Part shown: positions 35,063 to 44,692 of the stretch, in pieces | Layout: every line of letters begins with the position of its first letter | How positions within the stretch are numbered: position 1 is the stretch's first letter | Virus record (IMG/VR): IMGVR_UViG_3300017593_001448 | Location: 1 to 62,669 of that record | Direction: 5' to 3' (one strand) | Length of the DNA stretch: 62,669 nt | Source: a virus | Made by a program: the position numbers and the translations under genes | Notes under the pieces: generated by a model | Seen by the model: the letters and a program-made list of their open reading frames with translations, nothing else | What the model was told of the DNA's origin: nothing | Databases searched by the model: none

Positions 35063-35415
35063 ACTCAAACGTGCCGCCGAGCTATGCGTATCCAAGCATA
35101 ATTCATCCTCCTGTTTTAGTCATGCCGGGGGGCACAAAGGAACGCGGGACCAGAATCCCCACCAGAGTCTTGCCGAAGTATGAATTCGCCGTAGGGAGAA
35201 GGTGGATCAGCCAAGAAGGGCTCGATTGGTGGTTTTCCTTCTTCTCCTCTCACATGGAACTCTACACTCAAGTTGATGTCACCTTTTACAGGCCAGAGGA
35301 AGACGATTGGGTCACCGGAAGCGCCTTGATGTGGTTCCCTGAATTTGGGCGGGAGACGATTTCCACCTGCATTTTCTCTAATTTCTCAGTTCGCTTTACA
35401 GCTGTGGAGATTTGA
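35050..35415 (+). CDS. Paralogue of the preceding distal tail protein (121 aa)
   Basis: Shares SYAYPSIIHPPVL-type start and the WISQEGLDWW, VTFYRP and ALMWFPEF segments with the 34484 product's C-terminal half. It lacks the N-terminal repeats. A tandem duplication followed by divergence is the simplest explanation. Confidence 0.6.
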   Translation: MFRVNSNVPPSYAYPSIIHPPVLVMPGGTKERGTRIPTRVLPKYEFAVGRRWISQEGLDWWFSFFSSHMELYTQVDVTFYRPEEDDWVTGSALMWFPEFGRETISTCIFSNFSVRFTAVEI

Positions 35416-35416
35416 G

Positions 35417-37735
35417 ATGCTACATGCAATCCAGTCCTCCAGAACGGGAATGCAGGAAAGCCAGAGCATTGAGCTGGCAGCCAGACGGATTGCCTTTGAT
35501 ATTTCAGTCTTTGTGGGGCCGACCTTGGAACACTGGCCAGAAGGTCTACGCTTCCATTGGAATCAATCTCCTCCCTCGCTCTTGGACTGGGAAGGGGAAC
35601 TTGCTTCCGGCTTCACCTCCACTTCCTCTTCTGTAGATCTTGTTGATGCCTCGGACTTGCCCGATTCCGGGATGGTATGGGTAAACGGTCATCCGGTAGC
35701 TTATGAGGATAAGTCGGGCAATTCTCTGACAAGCTTGCATGTCCTGGATACCGAGAGCTGGTCTGCCGATTCCGGGGATCCGGTGCGTGTATTTTGGCCC
35801 CTTTCCGAGTACCATCATTCGGATGTCTCCCTTTCCGCTAATCTGCGTGGCAGGGTCTTTCGATGGGACGGGCAACTCTCCTTCTTCGAGTTACCCAAGA
35901 GGTTTTTCTCAAGCGATTTCTCAATTGCCGTCATACGCAGGAAATGGATAGACGGCTCATGGACGCCTCGACACCTCTGGTTCATGGGATGGATCTCCGA
36001 GGTCTCTATCCAGAAGGACTACTTGGATGTCGCCGACGTGAAGATCAAGGTTGAGGGACTGAGCTATAAGCTCGCAAATTCTGCTGCTCCTGAGCTGTCT
36101 CGTGGCTCGGTTCCTGGAGGAGGTGGAGGTAGCCCCGGTGGGCATCAGCCGACATCTGTGGCTGGCGTCTCCACGCGTGCCTCCTCTGTCCTGGTAGACA
36201 AGTACTTAGAGGCGGATTCAGATGACTGGGAATTGGGCGAGCCCGCCTCGGTGGATTCCGATAACGTTGTAGACGGTAACTTGGATACGGTCTGGATCTC
36301 CAATGGCGAGCCCAATAATATCTCTTGGGAGGATCCCAATCCCCTGAAAACCGGCTTCATCGATGAGGTTTTCATGCGGCCTTGGCCTGGATTTGGGCCA
36401 GAGTACCAGTGGTTCAGGATTTGGATAATTGGCCCCACCCTGATCTCGCAACTCCGAATTTATAACGACCAAACTCAATACAGCGGAGGGGATCCATCTG
36501 GGTTTTACCTTGATCTGGCTGACTCAGCGATGGCGGATCAGGTGGTCAAGCAGAAGCCAATTATCCTCTGCAAGAACATCACAGCCTTCCGGTCCGCCTT
36601 TGATCCCCAGGATGTCCCCGTTATCGAGTGGAGTTCCCTGCGTGGCGCGTCCAGGAATGCAAGGAGCTTTACCCTCTCTCAAGGGGATGGATTCCTATAT
36701 ATTCGCACGAAGTATGCTGGCTTCAACGATGGGGTAGCCTGGGGTGGCGGATCTGGGAATCCTCCCGACTTTCATCTTGGCTTCTGGTCCGGCCCCTGGG
36801 TTCCTTTGCCCGCGAGGGGACATGCGATCAGGAGATTCCCCGCAGGTCAAGACACGGACACTTCAGCGGACTGGCGAGAAGAACCTTCGCCTGCTCCCGG
36901 TGAATATCGGGGAAAGCCAAGGGAGAATTCAGAGGATGCCGAGTGGATTGCCGCAGATCTCGGTGAGATGGAGTGGGAGCTAGGGCAAGATTTGGCTGCC
37001 GATCCAAACGATCCAGCGGACGGAGAAATTCAAATTAACCTGGAAGGCAAGGCTGATACAAGCGGGCTTGATAACTCGGGAATCATCCGCGTTGGGACAG
37101 AACTCATCCAGTATTCCGGGAGGACAAATCAAACGATCACGGGAGTGAAAAGAGGGGTACATGGCACTCAACCCTCCGTTCATCATGAAGGGGAGTCGGT
37201 TTACCTGCTTGAGAATGGCGTGGCTACCAGGGCCAGAAAGATCTCTTCCATCCGGTTCATCCGTAAGGAAGGCCTTTGGCCTGTCCCCTACATGGCACGG
37301 ATGTTCGTCTCTAAGTTCCCGTCTCCTCGTTTCCCTCCCACGGAGAACTGGCAGCTTGACTGGGGAAACCAGGTGAGGGCATGGACCAGAACCCTTCAGC
37401 ACATAAAAACAGCTGATTTCCCCGACGGGAAGAGGATCCGCTGGGTCATGTTCATCATCGACCAGATGGGCGCGATTGTCGGCAGGACCATTCGATCTTA
37501 CACCAGCACGGATGTGATTGAGGTAGTTCCCAATCGCTGGTACTCAAAGATGCCGAATATCGGCCAGATCAGCGTAGGGGAATTCAGGGTGGAATACACG
37601 AAGAACGGGAACTTTCTGGAGCTATCCGAGACCATTGGCCCTATCGAGATGCATGAAAAAGTGGTATACTTAGGAGGAAGGGCCAGATTAAATGAGATAG
37701 AATTCACCCAGAGCAATATCTGGAGCGAGAGATAA
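35417..37735 (+). CDS. Large tail/baseplate protein (772 aa)
   Basis: The start ATG 35417 (MLHAIQSSRTGMQESQSIEL) comes two bases after the previous stop. The protein is beta-rich with Trp-containing strands, a Gly-rich linker (PGGGGGSPGG near 240) and an SF-type tail-hub region (GTELIQYSGRTNQTITGVKR). I assign it to the tail tip by size, composition and position. There is no catalytic motif I can identify. Confidence 0.6.
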   Translation: MLHAIQSSRTGMQESQSIELAARRIAFDISVFVGPTLEHWPEGLRFHWNQSPPSLLDWEGELASGFTSTSSSVDLVDASDLPDSGMVWVNGHPVAYEDKSGNSLTSLHVLDTESWSADSGDPVRVFWPLSEYHHSDVSLSANLRGRVFRWDGQLSFFELPKRFFSSDFSIAVIRRKWIDGSWTPRHLWFMGWISEVSIQKDYLDVADVKIKVEGLSYKLANSAAPELSRGSVPGGGGGSPGGHQPTSVAGVSTRASSVLVDKYLEADSDDWELGEPASVDSDNVVDGNLDTVWISNGEPNNISWEDPNPLKTGFIDEVFMRPWPGFGPEYQWFRIWIIGPTLISQLRIYNDQTQYSGGDPSGFYLDLADSAMADQVVKQKPIILCKNITAFRSAFDPQDVPVIEWSSLRGASRNARSFTLSQGDGFLYIRTKYAGFNDGVAWGGGSGNPPDFHLGFWSGPWVPLPARGHAIRRFPAGQDTDTSADWREEPSPAPGEYRGKPRENSEDAEWIAADLGEMEWELGQDLAADPNDPADGEIQINLEGKADTSGLDNSGIIRVGTELIQYSGRTNQTITGVKRGVHGTQPSVHHEGESVYLLENGVATRARKISSIRFIRKEGLWPVPYMARMFVSKFPSPRFPPTENWQLDWGNQVRAWTRTLQHIKTADFPDGKRIRWVMFIIDQMGAIVGRTIRSYTSTDVIEVVPNRWYSKMPNIGQISVGEFRVEYTKNGNFLELSETIGPIEMHEKVVYLGGRARLNEIEFTQSNIWSER

Positions 37736-38397
37736 TGTCAGATAATCCATCCGATCTGATAAAAAGCCTGCTTGTGGATTACTTTGGTTTGCCTGAGGAC
37801 TGGCTGATTTATCAACGCGTCTCCGTCCCCGGCCTTAAGGAATACTCGATCACGAACACTACTTACCTTCAGGCCATCAGTGATCTCTGTGAGAAATTCG
37901 GATTCTTTCTCGTGGAACTGCCAGACTCCACACTTCAGCTCGTTCAAGACCCTTGGTATGCGAGGGATGTAGGCGGGCTGATCATCCAATGGGAATGGAC
38001 AAGGGATAATTCCATCGTCTCCGAGATTAAATTCGAACCCAATCCTAATTACACGGGGGCAAAGGTCAAGGTCACTGACCCGGGAACAGGCCAGACTCGT
38101 GAGTTTGGGAACCCGGAGGGAGTGCCACACAGGGGGAGGATCTATGATGGAGGGGAGTTCATTGCTCCTCTCTCCAATGGCCCACTATTGGCACTTGCAG
38201 CTTATTTCAAGGCACATAGCACTCGTGCATGGAAGGTGGAACCGGTTGGGCTTATAGACTACATGTGGGGATTTCAGCTGCACAGCATAAATTGGGAAGA
38301 ACTGGAAGGAACAGGCGTGATTACGAGCATTCGGGTGACTGAAGGGCCAAACAACTATTCCGCTCAGATAGGGTTAGAAGAGCTGAAAGTAGCTTAG
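37735..38397 (+). CDS. Tail hub/baseplate component (220 aa)
   Basis: ATG overlaps the previous stop (TAATG). Residues around 50-130 (YLQAISDLCEKFGFFLVELP; NYTGAKVKVTDPGTGQTREF) fit tail-hub proteins that follow large tail-tip proteins. Assignment mostly by position. Confidence 0.5.
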   Translation: MSDNPSDLIKSLLVDYFGLPEDWLIYQRVSVPGLKEYSITNTTYLQAISDLCEKFGFFLVELPDSTLQLVQDPWYARDVGGLIIQWEWTRDNSIVSEIKFEPNPNYTGAKVKVTDPGTGQTREFGNPEGVPHRGRIYDGGEFIAPLSNGPLLALAAYFKAHSTRAWKVEPVGLIDYMWGFQLHSINWEELEGTGVITSIRVTEGPNNYSAQIGLEELKVA

Positions 38398-38407
38398 GGA
38401 GGGAAGA

Positions 38408-38860
38408 ATGCCACTGAGTCAGGGATATGTTATCAGAGCACCGGACACCACAGGGGATCAGATAAAGACATATCAAGATGGTTCCTTGCATATCCAAACC
38501 GTCTTGATCGCGGATGACTCCGGCAGCCCAATGGGAGTTGGCTCAAATCCTTTGTTGGCCAAGGGGTTGACCGAGCCTGCATTCCTGCTTAACTCCTCGG
38601 GCTCCGAGCAGGCATTGACCGCGGGTTCCACAACCGTGACTGCGGGAAGTTTTCATGCCGCCACGACTCATGTGCTCTGGACCGCGGATGAGCCCTTCCG
38701 GGCAGGCTTCATCTCCCCACCGGCTTCCAACCTGGGCCACTACTTTCCGGCTGGCTCCGAGGGGATTTGGGATGTCAGCTTGTTTGGTTCCGCCTCATTC
38801 ATCAGGGCGGGCTCGGCGGATGCTCAAATCTATGTAACGCCTTTGATTTGGTCGCCATGA
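38408..38860 (+). CDS. Hypothetical tail protein (150 aa)
   Basis: A Gly/Ser-rich beta protein (QTVLIADDSGSPMGVGSNPL; AGFISPPASNLGHYFPAGSE) between hub and fibre genes. It has no family I recognise. A small tail fibre or decoration subunit is plausible. Confidence 0.5.
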   Translation: MPLSQGYVIRAPDTTGDQIKTYQDGSLHIQTVLIADDSGSPMGVGSNPLLAKGLTEPAFLLNSSGSEQALTAGSTTVTAGSFHAATTHVLWTADEPFRAGFISPPASNLGHYFPAGSEGIWDVSLFGSASFIRAGSADAQIYVTPLIWSP

Positions 38861-39876
38861 CAGTTGAGCTGGATGTCTTAGCACGCAGGATCGCGGAGAT
38901 CTTGCGCAAGAGAATAGACCGAAGGATTCCAGTTTCGAGCAACTTGGTCGTTCGGGAGGTGTACAGAGACTCGACCGGCCAGGCTTATGCCGCCGCGGTC
39001 GATATTGGCGAGGGAACACCTCAGTACGTGACTGTTCCCTATGGAGCCCAGATCTCCCCTGGCACACAGATCATGGCGGTGAACTATGGGACAGATTCTA
39101 ATCCCTACTGGGTGATGATCAGCGCGAAGACGGGCTTTGAGACTCCCGGCGTGATGGTCTTCCCTGAAGATACGGTGATCGGGTCCGCATCCTTCCACAA
39201 GGGAGATGCTATCTTTGGCCGAGCAGACAAGTCCTACTTGCTCTACGAGGCCTCTGAGGGGGACATCAGCGCTTATTCCGGGTCGGATCCTGTGCTTCGC
39301 CTTTTGTCTGGTTCGGGAAAGGTAATCTCCGAGAGATCTGGGAGCACCATCGCGGAGTTCGGGGAGACGGAAGCCGGTTGGGGCTTGGGGATAGGGCTGG
39401 ACCTCGTTCTCTTCCAGGCTGTTCTGTCTGGGTCTCAGTTTGAGATCACGCTATCGAATGGGAACACTTTAATCTATGATTCCAGTGGGTCGATAGCTGG
39501 TGCGCTTCTCGGAAGGTCTGGGAGCTTTCAGGATTTTGGAAACCTGGAGAAAGGAACCGGCTTTCTGGGTGAGTACCCGGCTCACATGCTTAGCAGCAGT
39601 GGTAAAGTCCTCCTGAGGAGCGGAAGCGAAATCTGGATGAGCTTGTCCTCTTCCGGGATAGACTCACTCAGGCTGGCCTTCTGGCCTTCCGCAAGCGAGG
39701 ATGCGGTAACGAAAGAGTATGTTGATTCCAGAACCGCCTCTGCGCCTGGGCCAGGGTATTTTCAAGTGAGCGTTGGCTCTGGGAGCTTTCAAGCCTTACG
39801 GCCCTTGTTGAACGCGTCTGGGCAATGGTTAATAGAGGAGAACTCATTCTTGTTGTTGATGGCAGACGAGAGATAA
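38857..39876 (+). CDS. Tail fibre protein (339 aa)
   Basis: The preferred start is ATG 38857 (MTVELDVLARRIAEILRKR), overlapping the previous stop. The body has many SGSG-type beta turns (LSGSGKVISERSGSTIAEFG; LGRSGSFQDFGN) typical of repetitive fibre shafts, and a terminal part (FWPSASEDAVTKEYVDSRTA) shared by tail fibre N-domains. Likely a structural fibre. Confidence 0.6.
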   Translation: MTVELDVLARRIAEILRKRIDRRIPVSSNLVVREVYRDSTGQAYAAAVDIGEGTPQYVTVPYGAQISPGTQIMAVNYGTDSNPYWVMISAKTGFETPGVMVFPEDTVIGSASFHKGDAIFGRADKSYLLYEASEGDISAYSGSDPVLRLLSGSGKVISERSGSTIAEFGETEAGWGLGIGLDLVLFQAVLSGSQFEITLSNGNTLIYDSSGSIAGALLGRSGSFQDFGNLEKGTGFLGEYPAHMLSSSGKVLLRSGSEIWMSLSSSGIDSLRLAFWPSASEDAVTKEYVDSRTASAPGPGYFQVSVGSGSFQALRPLLNASGQWLIEENSFLLLMADER

Positions 39877-39889
39877 GAGGGGTGATCGA

Positions 39890-41377
39890 ATGGCTGAAGT
39901 GAGGCATGGTTATCTCACGACCGCAGAGGGGATTCATATCCCATACCAATGGGAATTTGCCAGCGCCTCGGAGCGTGAGTCTGCATCAGGTTTGACAAGC
40001 CATGATGAGGGAAAGCTCGCGAGGCAGATGGATGATGATTCCATCTGGATGCTTATTGATGCATCCGGGGTATTATGGAAATACGTAGGTGGAAATGCAG
40101 GATCACTCGCGGGAAGGACAATTGACTCTTCAGAACCAAGCGACCACGATGTACTGATGTGGAACGCCAGCGCGTCGGAATGGCAACCGTCTGGCAGTGT
40201 TTTGCTGCTTGACCAAGCCTCACCCCAGACCATAGAGAATGGCATTCCCCTGCTCCCTCAGTCAGCCGGCTCGTTTTCAGCCTCAGACCAGATTGTGAAT
40301 AAAGCCTATGTTGACTCGGTATCAAGCAACGGTGGTGGAGGCGGGAGCTATCCCCTGGCCGACCATATCGTGGCCTCAGAGGGTGGCACTGCTTCTACTA
40401 TCTCCGATGCTTTAGCAGCAGCCAGTACCGGTGAATCTATCTTCATCGCGGCGGGAAAGTATGAGGAGAACATTACAGTCTCAAGTCCTCTGAAGATCTT
40501 CGGCATCGGGTGGAGCGCGTGTATTTATGGTGCGAGTTCAGCTGCCACGGTGACGATCACTGGCGCGTCAGTATTGATCGAAGGCCTTCAAGTCGAGAAT
40601 GAGGGGGCTTGTCCTTTGCTCGATTTGCAGGGTGCTGAACCGATTGTAAGAGACATGCGACTAGTTGGTGGGAAGTATGGAATTTACATCAATGGCGCGA
40701 CCAAGGCGGTCATTGAGAGGAACTTCATTCAGGGACAATCCGATAACGGCATATGGGGAAATAATGGGAGTGGCTCTGCTAGGATATCATTTAACGTAAT
40801 CAGAGACACTTCAGGACATGGCATTGCGGGAGATGCGACGGAGTTCTCGGACTCCATCTTCAAAGAGAACAGAATAGAGCACACGAACTCTGGAATCCGG
40901 CTATGGGGTGGTGGAAGGGTCATCATAGAGGGCAACTCGATCAATCATCCTGGTGAGTATGGCATCTATGGCTATCAGACCGGAAGCATGATCGTTGCAA
41001 ATAATCAAGTTTTCGACTCCACCAACCGGGGAATCTCATTAGATAATTGCGGAGAATCAAGGGTTGCCCAAAACAGCGTGAGGCGAGGAAACAGTGATGG
41101 CATCTACGTCCGTGGTTCACATACTCAGATTCACGGGAATGAGGTTCGGAGCTGCAATGGAGACGGAATAGAACTATACGGGATCTTAGCTCAGAGTGGA
41201 TTTCAGATCACTGGTAACTTCATTGCGGATAACGGCGGATATGGAATCGAGCTCGGGAATACAAGCACTTGCAATGTCTTGGTGCATGGTAATGTCTTGA
41301 AAGGGAATTCTTCTGGCTCAATCAATCACGACACAGGAACGGAGAATGTGATCATCTCAGATAATTTAGTGTACTAG
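39890..41377 (+). CDS. Tail spike/fibre with right-handed beta-helix
   Basis: 495 residues. After an N-terminal region related to fibre domains (VNKAYVDS), residues ~180-480 contain beta-helix repeats (IRDTSGHGIAGDATEFSDSI; GVSG-like turns; NSVRRGNSDGIYVRGSHTQI). Beta-helix spikes often bind or cut polysaccharides; catalytic residues cannot be assigned. RBS GAGGGGTGATCG. Confidence 0.7.
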   Translation: MAEVRHGYLTTAEGIHIPYQWEFASASERESASGLTSHDEGKLARQMDDDSIWMLIDASGVLWKYVGGNAGSLAGRTIDSSEPSDHDVLMWNASASEWQPSGSVLLLDQASPQTIENGIPLLPQSAGSFSASDQIVNKAYVDSVSSNGGGGGSYPLADHIVASEGGTASTISDALAAASTGESIFIAAGKYEENITVSSPLKIFGIGWSACIYGASSAATVTITGASVLIEGLQVENEGACPLLDLQGAEPIVRDMRLVGGKYGIYINGATKAVIERNFIQGQSDNGIWGNNGSGSARISFNVIRDTSGHGIAGDATEFSDSIFKENRIEHTNSGIRLWGGGRVIIEGNSINHPGEYGIYGYQTGSMIVANNQVFDSTNRGISLDNCGESRVAQNSVRRGNSDGIYVRGSHTQIHGNEVRSCNGDGIELYGILAQSGFQITGNFIADNGGYGIELGNTSTCNVLVHGNVLKGNSSGSINHDTGTENVIISDNLVY

Positions 41378-41392
41378 TTAGGGAGGAGAGAA

Positions 41393-41857
41393 TTGCCTAG
41401 GATAAGTTTCCCATTCCGCCTCAGCTGCGCGTATGGGGAGATGTACACATCTGAAAACTCATCCCCTCAGTCCATACCCGCTGGGTCAGGTTGGACAAAG
41501 CTCACTTCTTGGACAGACGACGGATCATCAAGCGATATGATCGCCAGTGCTTTTACTGGGCAGATTGAGGTATTGAAAGATGGACTAAGTATCATCACGG
41601 CCACGCTCTCGATCTCAAGTGGGACAAACAATGTGGTCTTTGATTTCTGCGTCCATGCTAACGGCTCGCCGATCAACAACTTGTTTGTGCGAAGGAAGGT
41701 TTCCGTGGCTGGTGATGTGGGCGCGTTATCGATCACCGGGATAGCAGAACTCTCTGCTTCTTCAGTCGTGGATCTGAGAGTGAGACACGACCATAGCTCG
41801 GCTGTGGACTTGACGGTGGAATACGGGAACTTGAACCTCGTCTGCTTGGAGAAGTGA
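41393..41857 (+). CDS. C1q/TNF-like fibre tip protein (154 aa)
   Basis: Starts with TTG behind AGGGAGGAGAG. The sequence (SGWTKLTSWTDDG; STLSISSG-like; FCVHANGSPINNLFVRRKVS; LSASSVVDLRVRHD) has the jelly-roll pattern of C1q-like trimerisation/receptor-binding domains that cap fibres. It follows a beta-helix fibre. Confidence 0.55.
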   Translation: MPRISFPFRLSCAYGEMYTSENSSPQSIPAGSGWTKLTSWTDDGSSSDMIASAFTGQIEVLKDGLSIITATLSISSGTNNVVFDFCVHANGSPINNLFVRRKVSVAGDVGALSITGIAELSASSVVDLRVRHDHSSAVDLTVEYGNLNLVCLEK

Positions 41858-41858
41858 T

Positions 41859-42143
41859 ATGAGGAGGAAGTTTGACTTTCCGAAAGCAGCATCGGCGTTA
41901 CAATCCTCGTTTACAGTCGGTGCCAGTATAGTTCAGGTGGCAAGCCCGCGTGATTACAGGGCGGAGATCGCGATTTGTAACAACGGAGCGGAGGTCGCGT
42001 ATATCCTATATTCCGAGAGTGCCGCTTCGTCTGATGGCCTTCCCCTTTCTCCATCTTCCCTCTTTAGGGAAGAGAAATGGAACGGGCCAGTGTACGCGAT
42101 CGCTTCGGGAAGCACTGAACTGAGAGTGGTGGAGTTACTATGA
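41859..42143 (+). CDS. Small fibre-associated protein (94 aa)
   Basis: MRRKFDFPKAASALQSSFTV starts a beta-rich protein (VAYILYSESAASSDGLPLSP). It lies between two fibre genes, one base after a stop and overlapping the next ATG. A small fibre chaperone or adaptor is possible. I do not know the family. Confidence 0.5.
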   Translation: MRRKFDFPKAASALQSSFTVGASIVQVASPRDYRAEIAICNNGAEVAYILYSESAASSDGLPLSPSSLFREEKWNGPVYAIASGSTELRVVELL

Positions 42144-43510
42144 GTGACGATATCGTGTTTGCCCCTAAATGGGCAAGATCAAGACTGATGCCAAGGCCGT
42201 CCAACGTCATTATAGTGGCAAAGGATGGTCCCGCGCACGCAAGAACCATTTCTCATGCCATGAGTCTGGTTGAGAACCCCAGCGCGGATAATCCGTGGCT
42301 GATCCAAGTAATGCCCGGGACTTATGAGGAGGATTCATTCATCCGCCTGAGAACAGGTGTCACGATCATGGGAGTGGGCGGGATAGAATGGCAGTCAGGC
42401 CAACCTTTGGTTACGATCAAGACAAAAGGGTGTATCGACTACTCATCATTCTTGCTTGGTGAAGGTGGCAACCTCATTGGAGTGAACCTCGACGTAGATG
42501 CAAATCACTTGGATGCTTCTGCTATCCAAGCAGTGTATCTGACCGGAGAAACCACCATTCTCGGGTGCTATATCCACGTTCATGGCTCATCAGACAAGGA
42601 TGCTTATGCCATTTTCTCCAAAGGTTCCGGCAGTGAGGGTTGGATCGTTAACTCATACATCTTAAATGAGGTTTTTGGTTCCGGGGATCACTGGGGAATC
42701 TACAACGACGCGGATGGTTGGATAAAGATTTTCCAGAGCACGATAGAAGTGAGCTATGCCACGGCAATTGGCGTGGAAACCGACAACCATTCCAGTATGA
42801 CTCAACTTCATCACTCCACTGTGATCGTCCCAAGCGGGCAAAAGAATGCAATAGCAGGACGGGCTCTTTACGCTTATGACGTTTCCTGGACAGACTCAGC
42901 TGGCTTCTCCGGAACTGTAGAAGAATATGGCTTGGCTGCTTCCGATCGAGCCGGGAAGATGCCAAGTGACATGTACTCTCGGCTTGCTTCCGGCACCAGT
43001 GGGTCATTTCATGGAACTGACGCCGAAGTACAAGTAAACGGTGGCATTATTACTGATATAACAAGTGGCTCTTATGGTGGCGCGATAACAAATATCGGAG
43101 CAAGGGTCTACAGGAACTCATCACAGGCCCTCGCGAGCGGAAGCGAGGATCCGATCTCATTCACGGCTGCCAGATGGGACACCGACAATATATGGGACTC
43201 GGCATCTCCCACTAAATTCACAATAAACACTGATGGTGTATATCTGATAGTTGGAAACCTGAGATTCGAGGCGCACGACAATGGACAGAGACAGGCTGGA
43301 ATCATCTTGAATGGCTCAACTTACCTGACGATCGATAAAGCATTGAATGAAGGATCCGGTGGAGCAGTTGATCTGAATCCCGCAGCCGTTTACCAGCTCT
43401 CGGAAGGCGATTACGTAGAACTGTATGCCTATCAGAATTCTGGAGTAACTCTAAACGTGGTCCGATTAGAGAATTGCTCCCCGGAGTTCACGATTCAAAA
43501 GGTGGGATAG
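42140..43510 (+). CDS. Tail fibre: beta-helix domain plus C1q-like tip (456 aa)
   Basis: Start (MSDDIVFAPKWARSRLMPRP) and the pectinesterase-like segments (ARTISHAMSLVENPSADNPW; IQVMPGTYEEDSF) match the next gene. The C-terminal ~130 residues (FTAARWDTDNIWDSASPTKF; INTDGVYLIVG) are a C1q-like jelly roll, similar in type to the 41393 product. It probably binds the host surface. Confidence 0.65.
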   Translation: MSDDIVFAPKWARSRLMPRPSNVIIVAKDGPAHARTISHAMSLVENPSADNPWLIQVMPGTYEEDSFIRLRTGVTIMGVGGIEWQSGQPLVTIKTKGCIDYSSFLLGEGGNLIGVNLDVDANHLDASAIQAVYLTGETTILGCYIHVHGSSDKDAYAIFSKGSGSEGWIVNSYILNEVFGSGDHWGIYNDADGWIKIFQSTIEVSYATAIGVETDNHSSMTQLHHSTVIVPSGQKNAIAGRALYAYDVSWTDSAGFSGTVEEYGLAASDRAGKMPSDMYSRLASGTSGSFHGTDAEVQVNGGIITDITSGSYGGAITNIGARVYRNSSQALASGSEDPISFTAARWDTDNIWDSASPTKFTINTDGVYLIVGNLRFEAHDNGQRQAGIILNGSTYLTIDKALNEGSGGAVDLNPAAVYQLSEGDYVELYAYQNSGVTLNVVRLENCSPEFTIQKVG

Positions 43511-43523
43511 GAGGAGGTTAGTA

Positions 43524-44438
43524 ATGTCAAATGAAATCCGCTTTGCTTCAAGGTGGGATCGCTCGCGGTTCATGCCAAAGCCTGACAATGTTCTGGTGGT
43601 TGCAAAGAAGGGGAGAGCGCACGCGAGGACGATTACCGAGGCGCTGGCGATGGTGGAGAACCCGAGCAGCGATAACCCGTGGGTGATTCAGGTCGCGCCA
43701 GGGATATACAAGGAACGTTTTACCCTTCCCAACCATACTTGGGTCGTCGGTATGGCATCCGGCCTTTTCTGGGGGAGCGTCGTGATAGAGCTCCCTGACG
43801 CCTCCGGTCCTCTGATCACGGTGCCAGAAACCGGTTGCGGACTACAGAACCTTGTGCTTCACGTAGCAACTGATATGGACTATGGATCATCGGATTTCAA
43901 CTTGGTTTTAGTCACTGGATTCTTATATACATATAAAGTCAACGCCTTTTTCTACGGTGATAACGGCAATGAAGTAGCATTGCTGATGTTGGATGGCGGC
44001 TACTTAAGATCGGCGATGTCGCTATGGCAAACAAGCGTTACTGGAGCATCGCTTCAGTCTTCCATAAGAGCGAGAAACTCCGGCGGAATATTCGAGGTAT
44101 CTGATTACGTCGTGACGTACGGAACGGCGAAAGCCATCTTCGTGGAATCCACCGCTGGCACTGGGCGAATAGTTCATACACACGTAAAGACACAGAGCGG
44201 CAATATAGCTCTACAAGCTGATGGCACTGTGTGGTGCGAGGACTTCACGTGGGAGAACGGCACAGTTCAGGGTTCTGGTTATCATGAGGAGCAGCTTGCA
44301 TCAGACACGCGCCACGGTTGGATGAGCAAGGAGAAGTTCGCACAACTCAACGCTGGCTCTGGTATCTCCGGTACGTTCACAACGAACGACGGCAAGACGA
44401 TCACGGTGCAAGACGGGATCATCACGCAAATAGCGTGA
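43524..44438 (+). CDS. Second beta-helix tail fibre, paralogue of the preceding one
   Basis: Shares MSNEIRFASRWDRSRFMPKP, ARTITEALAMVENPSSDNPW and IQVAPGIYKERF with the 42140 product but lacks the C1q tip and ends with a short beta region (GISGTFTTNDGKTI). RBS GGAGGTTAGTA. Tandem fibre paralogues can widen host range. Confidence 0.65.
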   Translation: MSNEIRFASRWDRSRFMPKPDNVLVVAKKGRAHARTITEALAMVENPSSDNPWVIQVAPGIYKERFTLPNHTWVVGMASGLFWGSVVIELPDASGPLITVPETGCGLQNLVLHVATDMDYGSSDFNLVLVTGFLYTYKVNAFFYGDNGNEVALLMLDGGYLRSAMSLWQTSVTGASLQSSIRARNSGGIFEVSDYVVTYGTAKAIFVESTAGTGRIVHTHVKTQSGNIALQADGTVWCEDFTWENGTVQGSGYHEEQLASDTRHGWMSKEKFAQLNAGSGISGTFTTNDGKTITVQDGIITQIA

Positions 44439-44476
44439 TAAATGGGATCATCACCGCGATCAGCTAGGAGGACAAG

Positions 44477-44692
44477 ATGTTGCTATTCGAGCTTTTGGCA
44501 AAGGTGACACCGCTACCTATGCCGCTGTGTACCACTCCAACGCCAACGCCGACACCCACGCCTACCCCACCCGGGACAGTTGTCACGCTATCCCATTTGT
44601 CGGCACATAGCATGGGGATTGATCTAGCTCCTTTGGCTGTCATCATAATAGCTCTGATACTGGTGGGAGCCTTATGGAAAAGAAGGCAGTGA
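44477..44692 (+). CDS. Membrane protein with Thr-Pro linker (71 aa)
   Basis: An N-terminal hydrophobic segment, a (TP)n linker encoded by near-identical CCAACG/CCACGC triplets (PTPTPTPTPTPPG) and a C-terminal membrane helix (LAVIIIALILVGALWKRRQ). Possibly a lysis-associated or surface protein. Its end overlaps the lipoprotein gene. Confidence 0.5.
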   Translation: MLLFELLAKVTPLPMPLCTTPTPTPTPTPTPPGTVVTLSHLSAHSMGIDLAPLAVIIIALILVGALWKRRQ

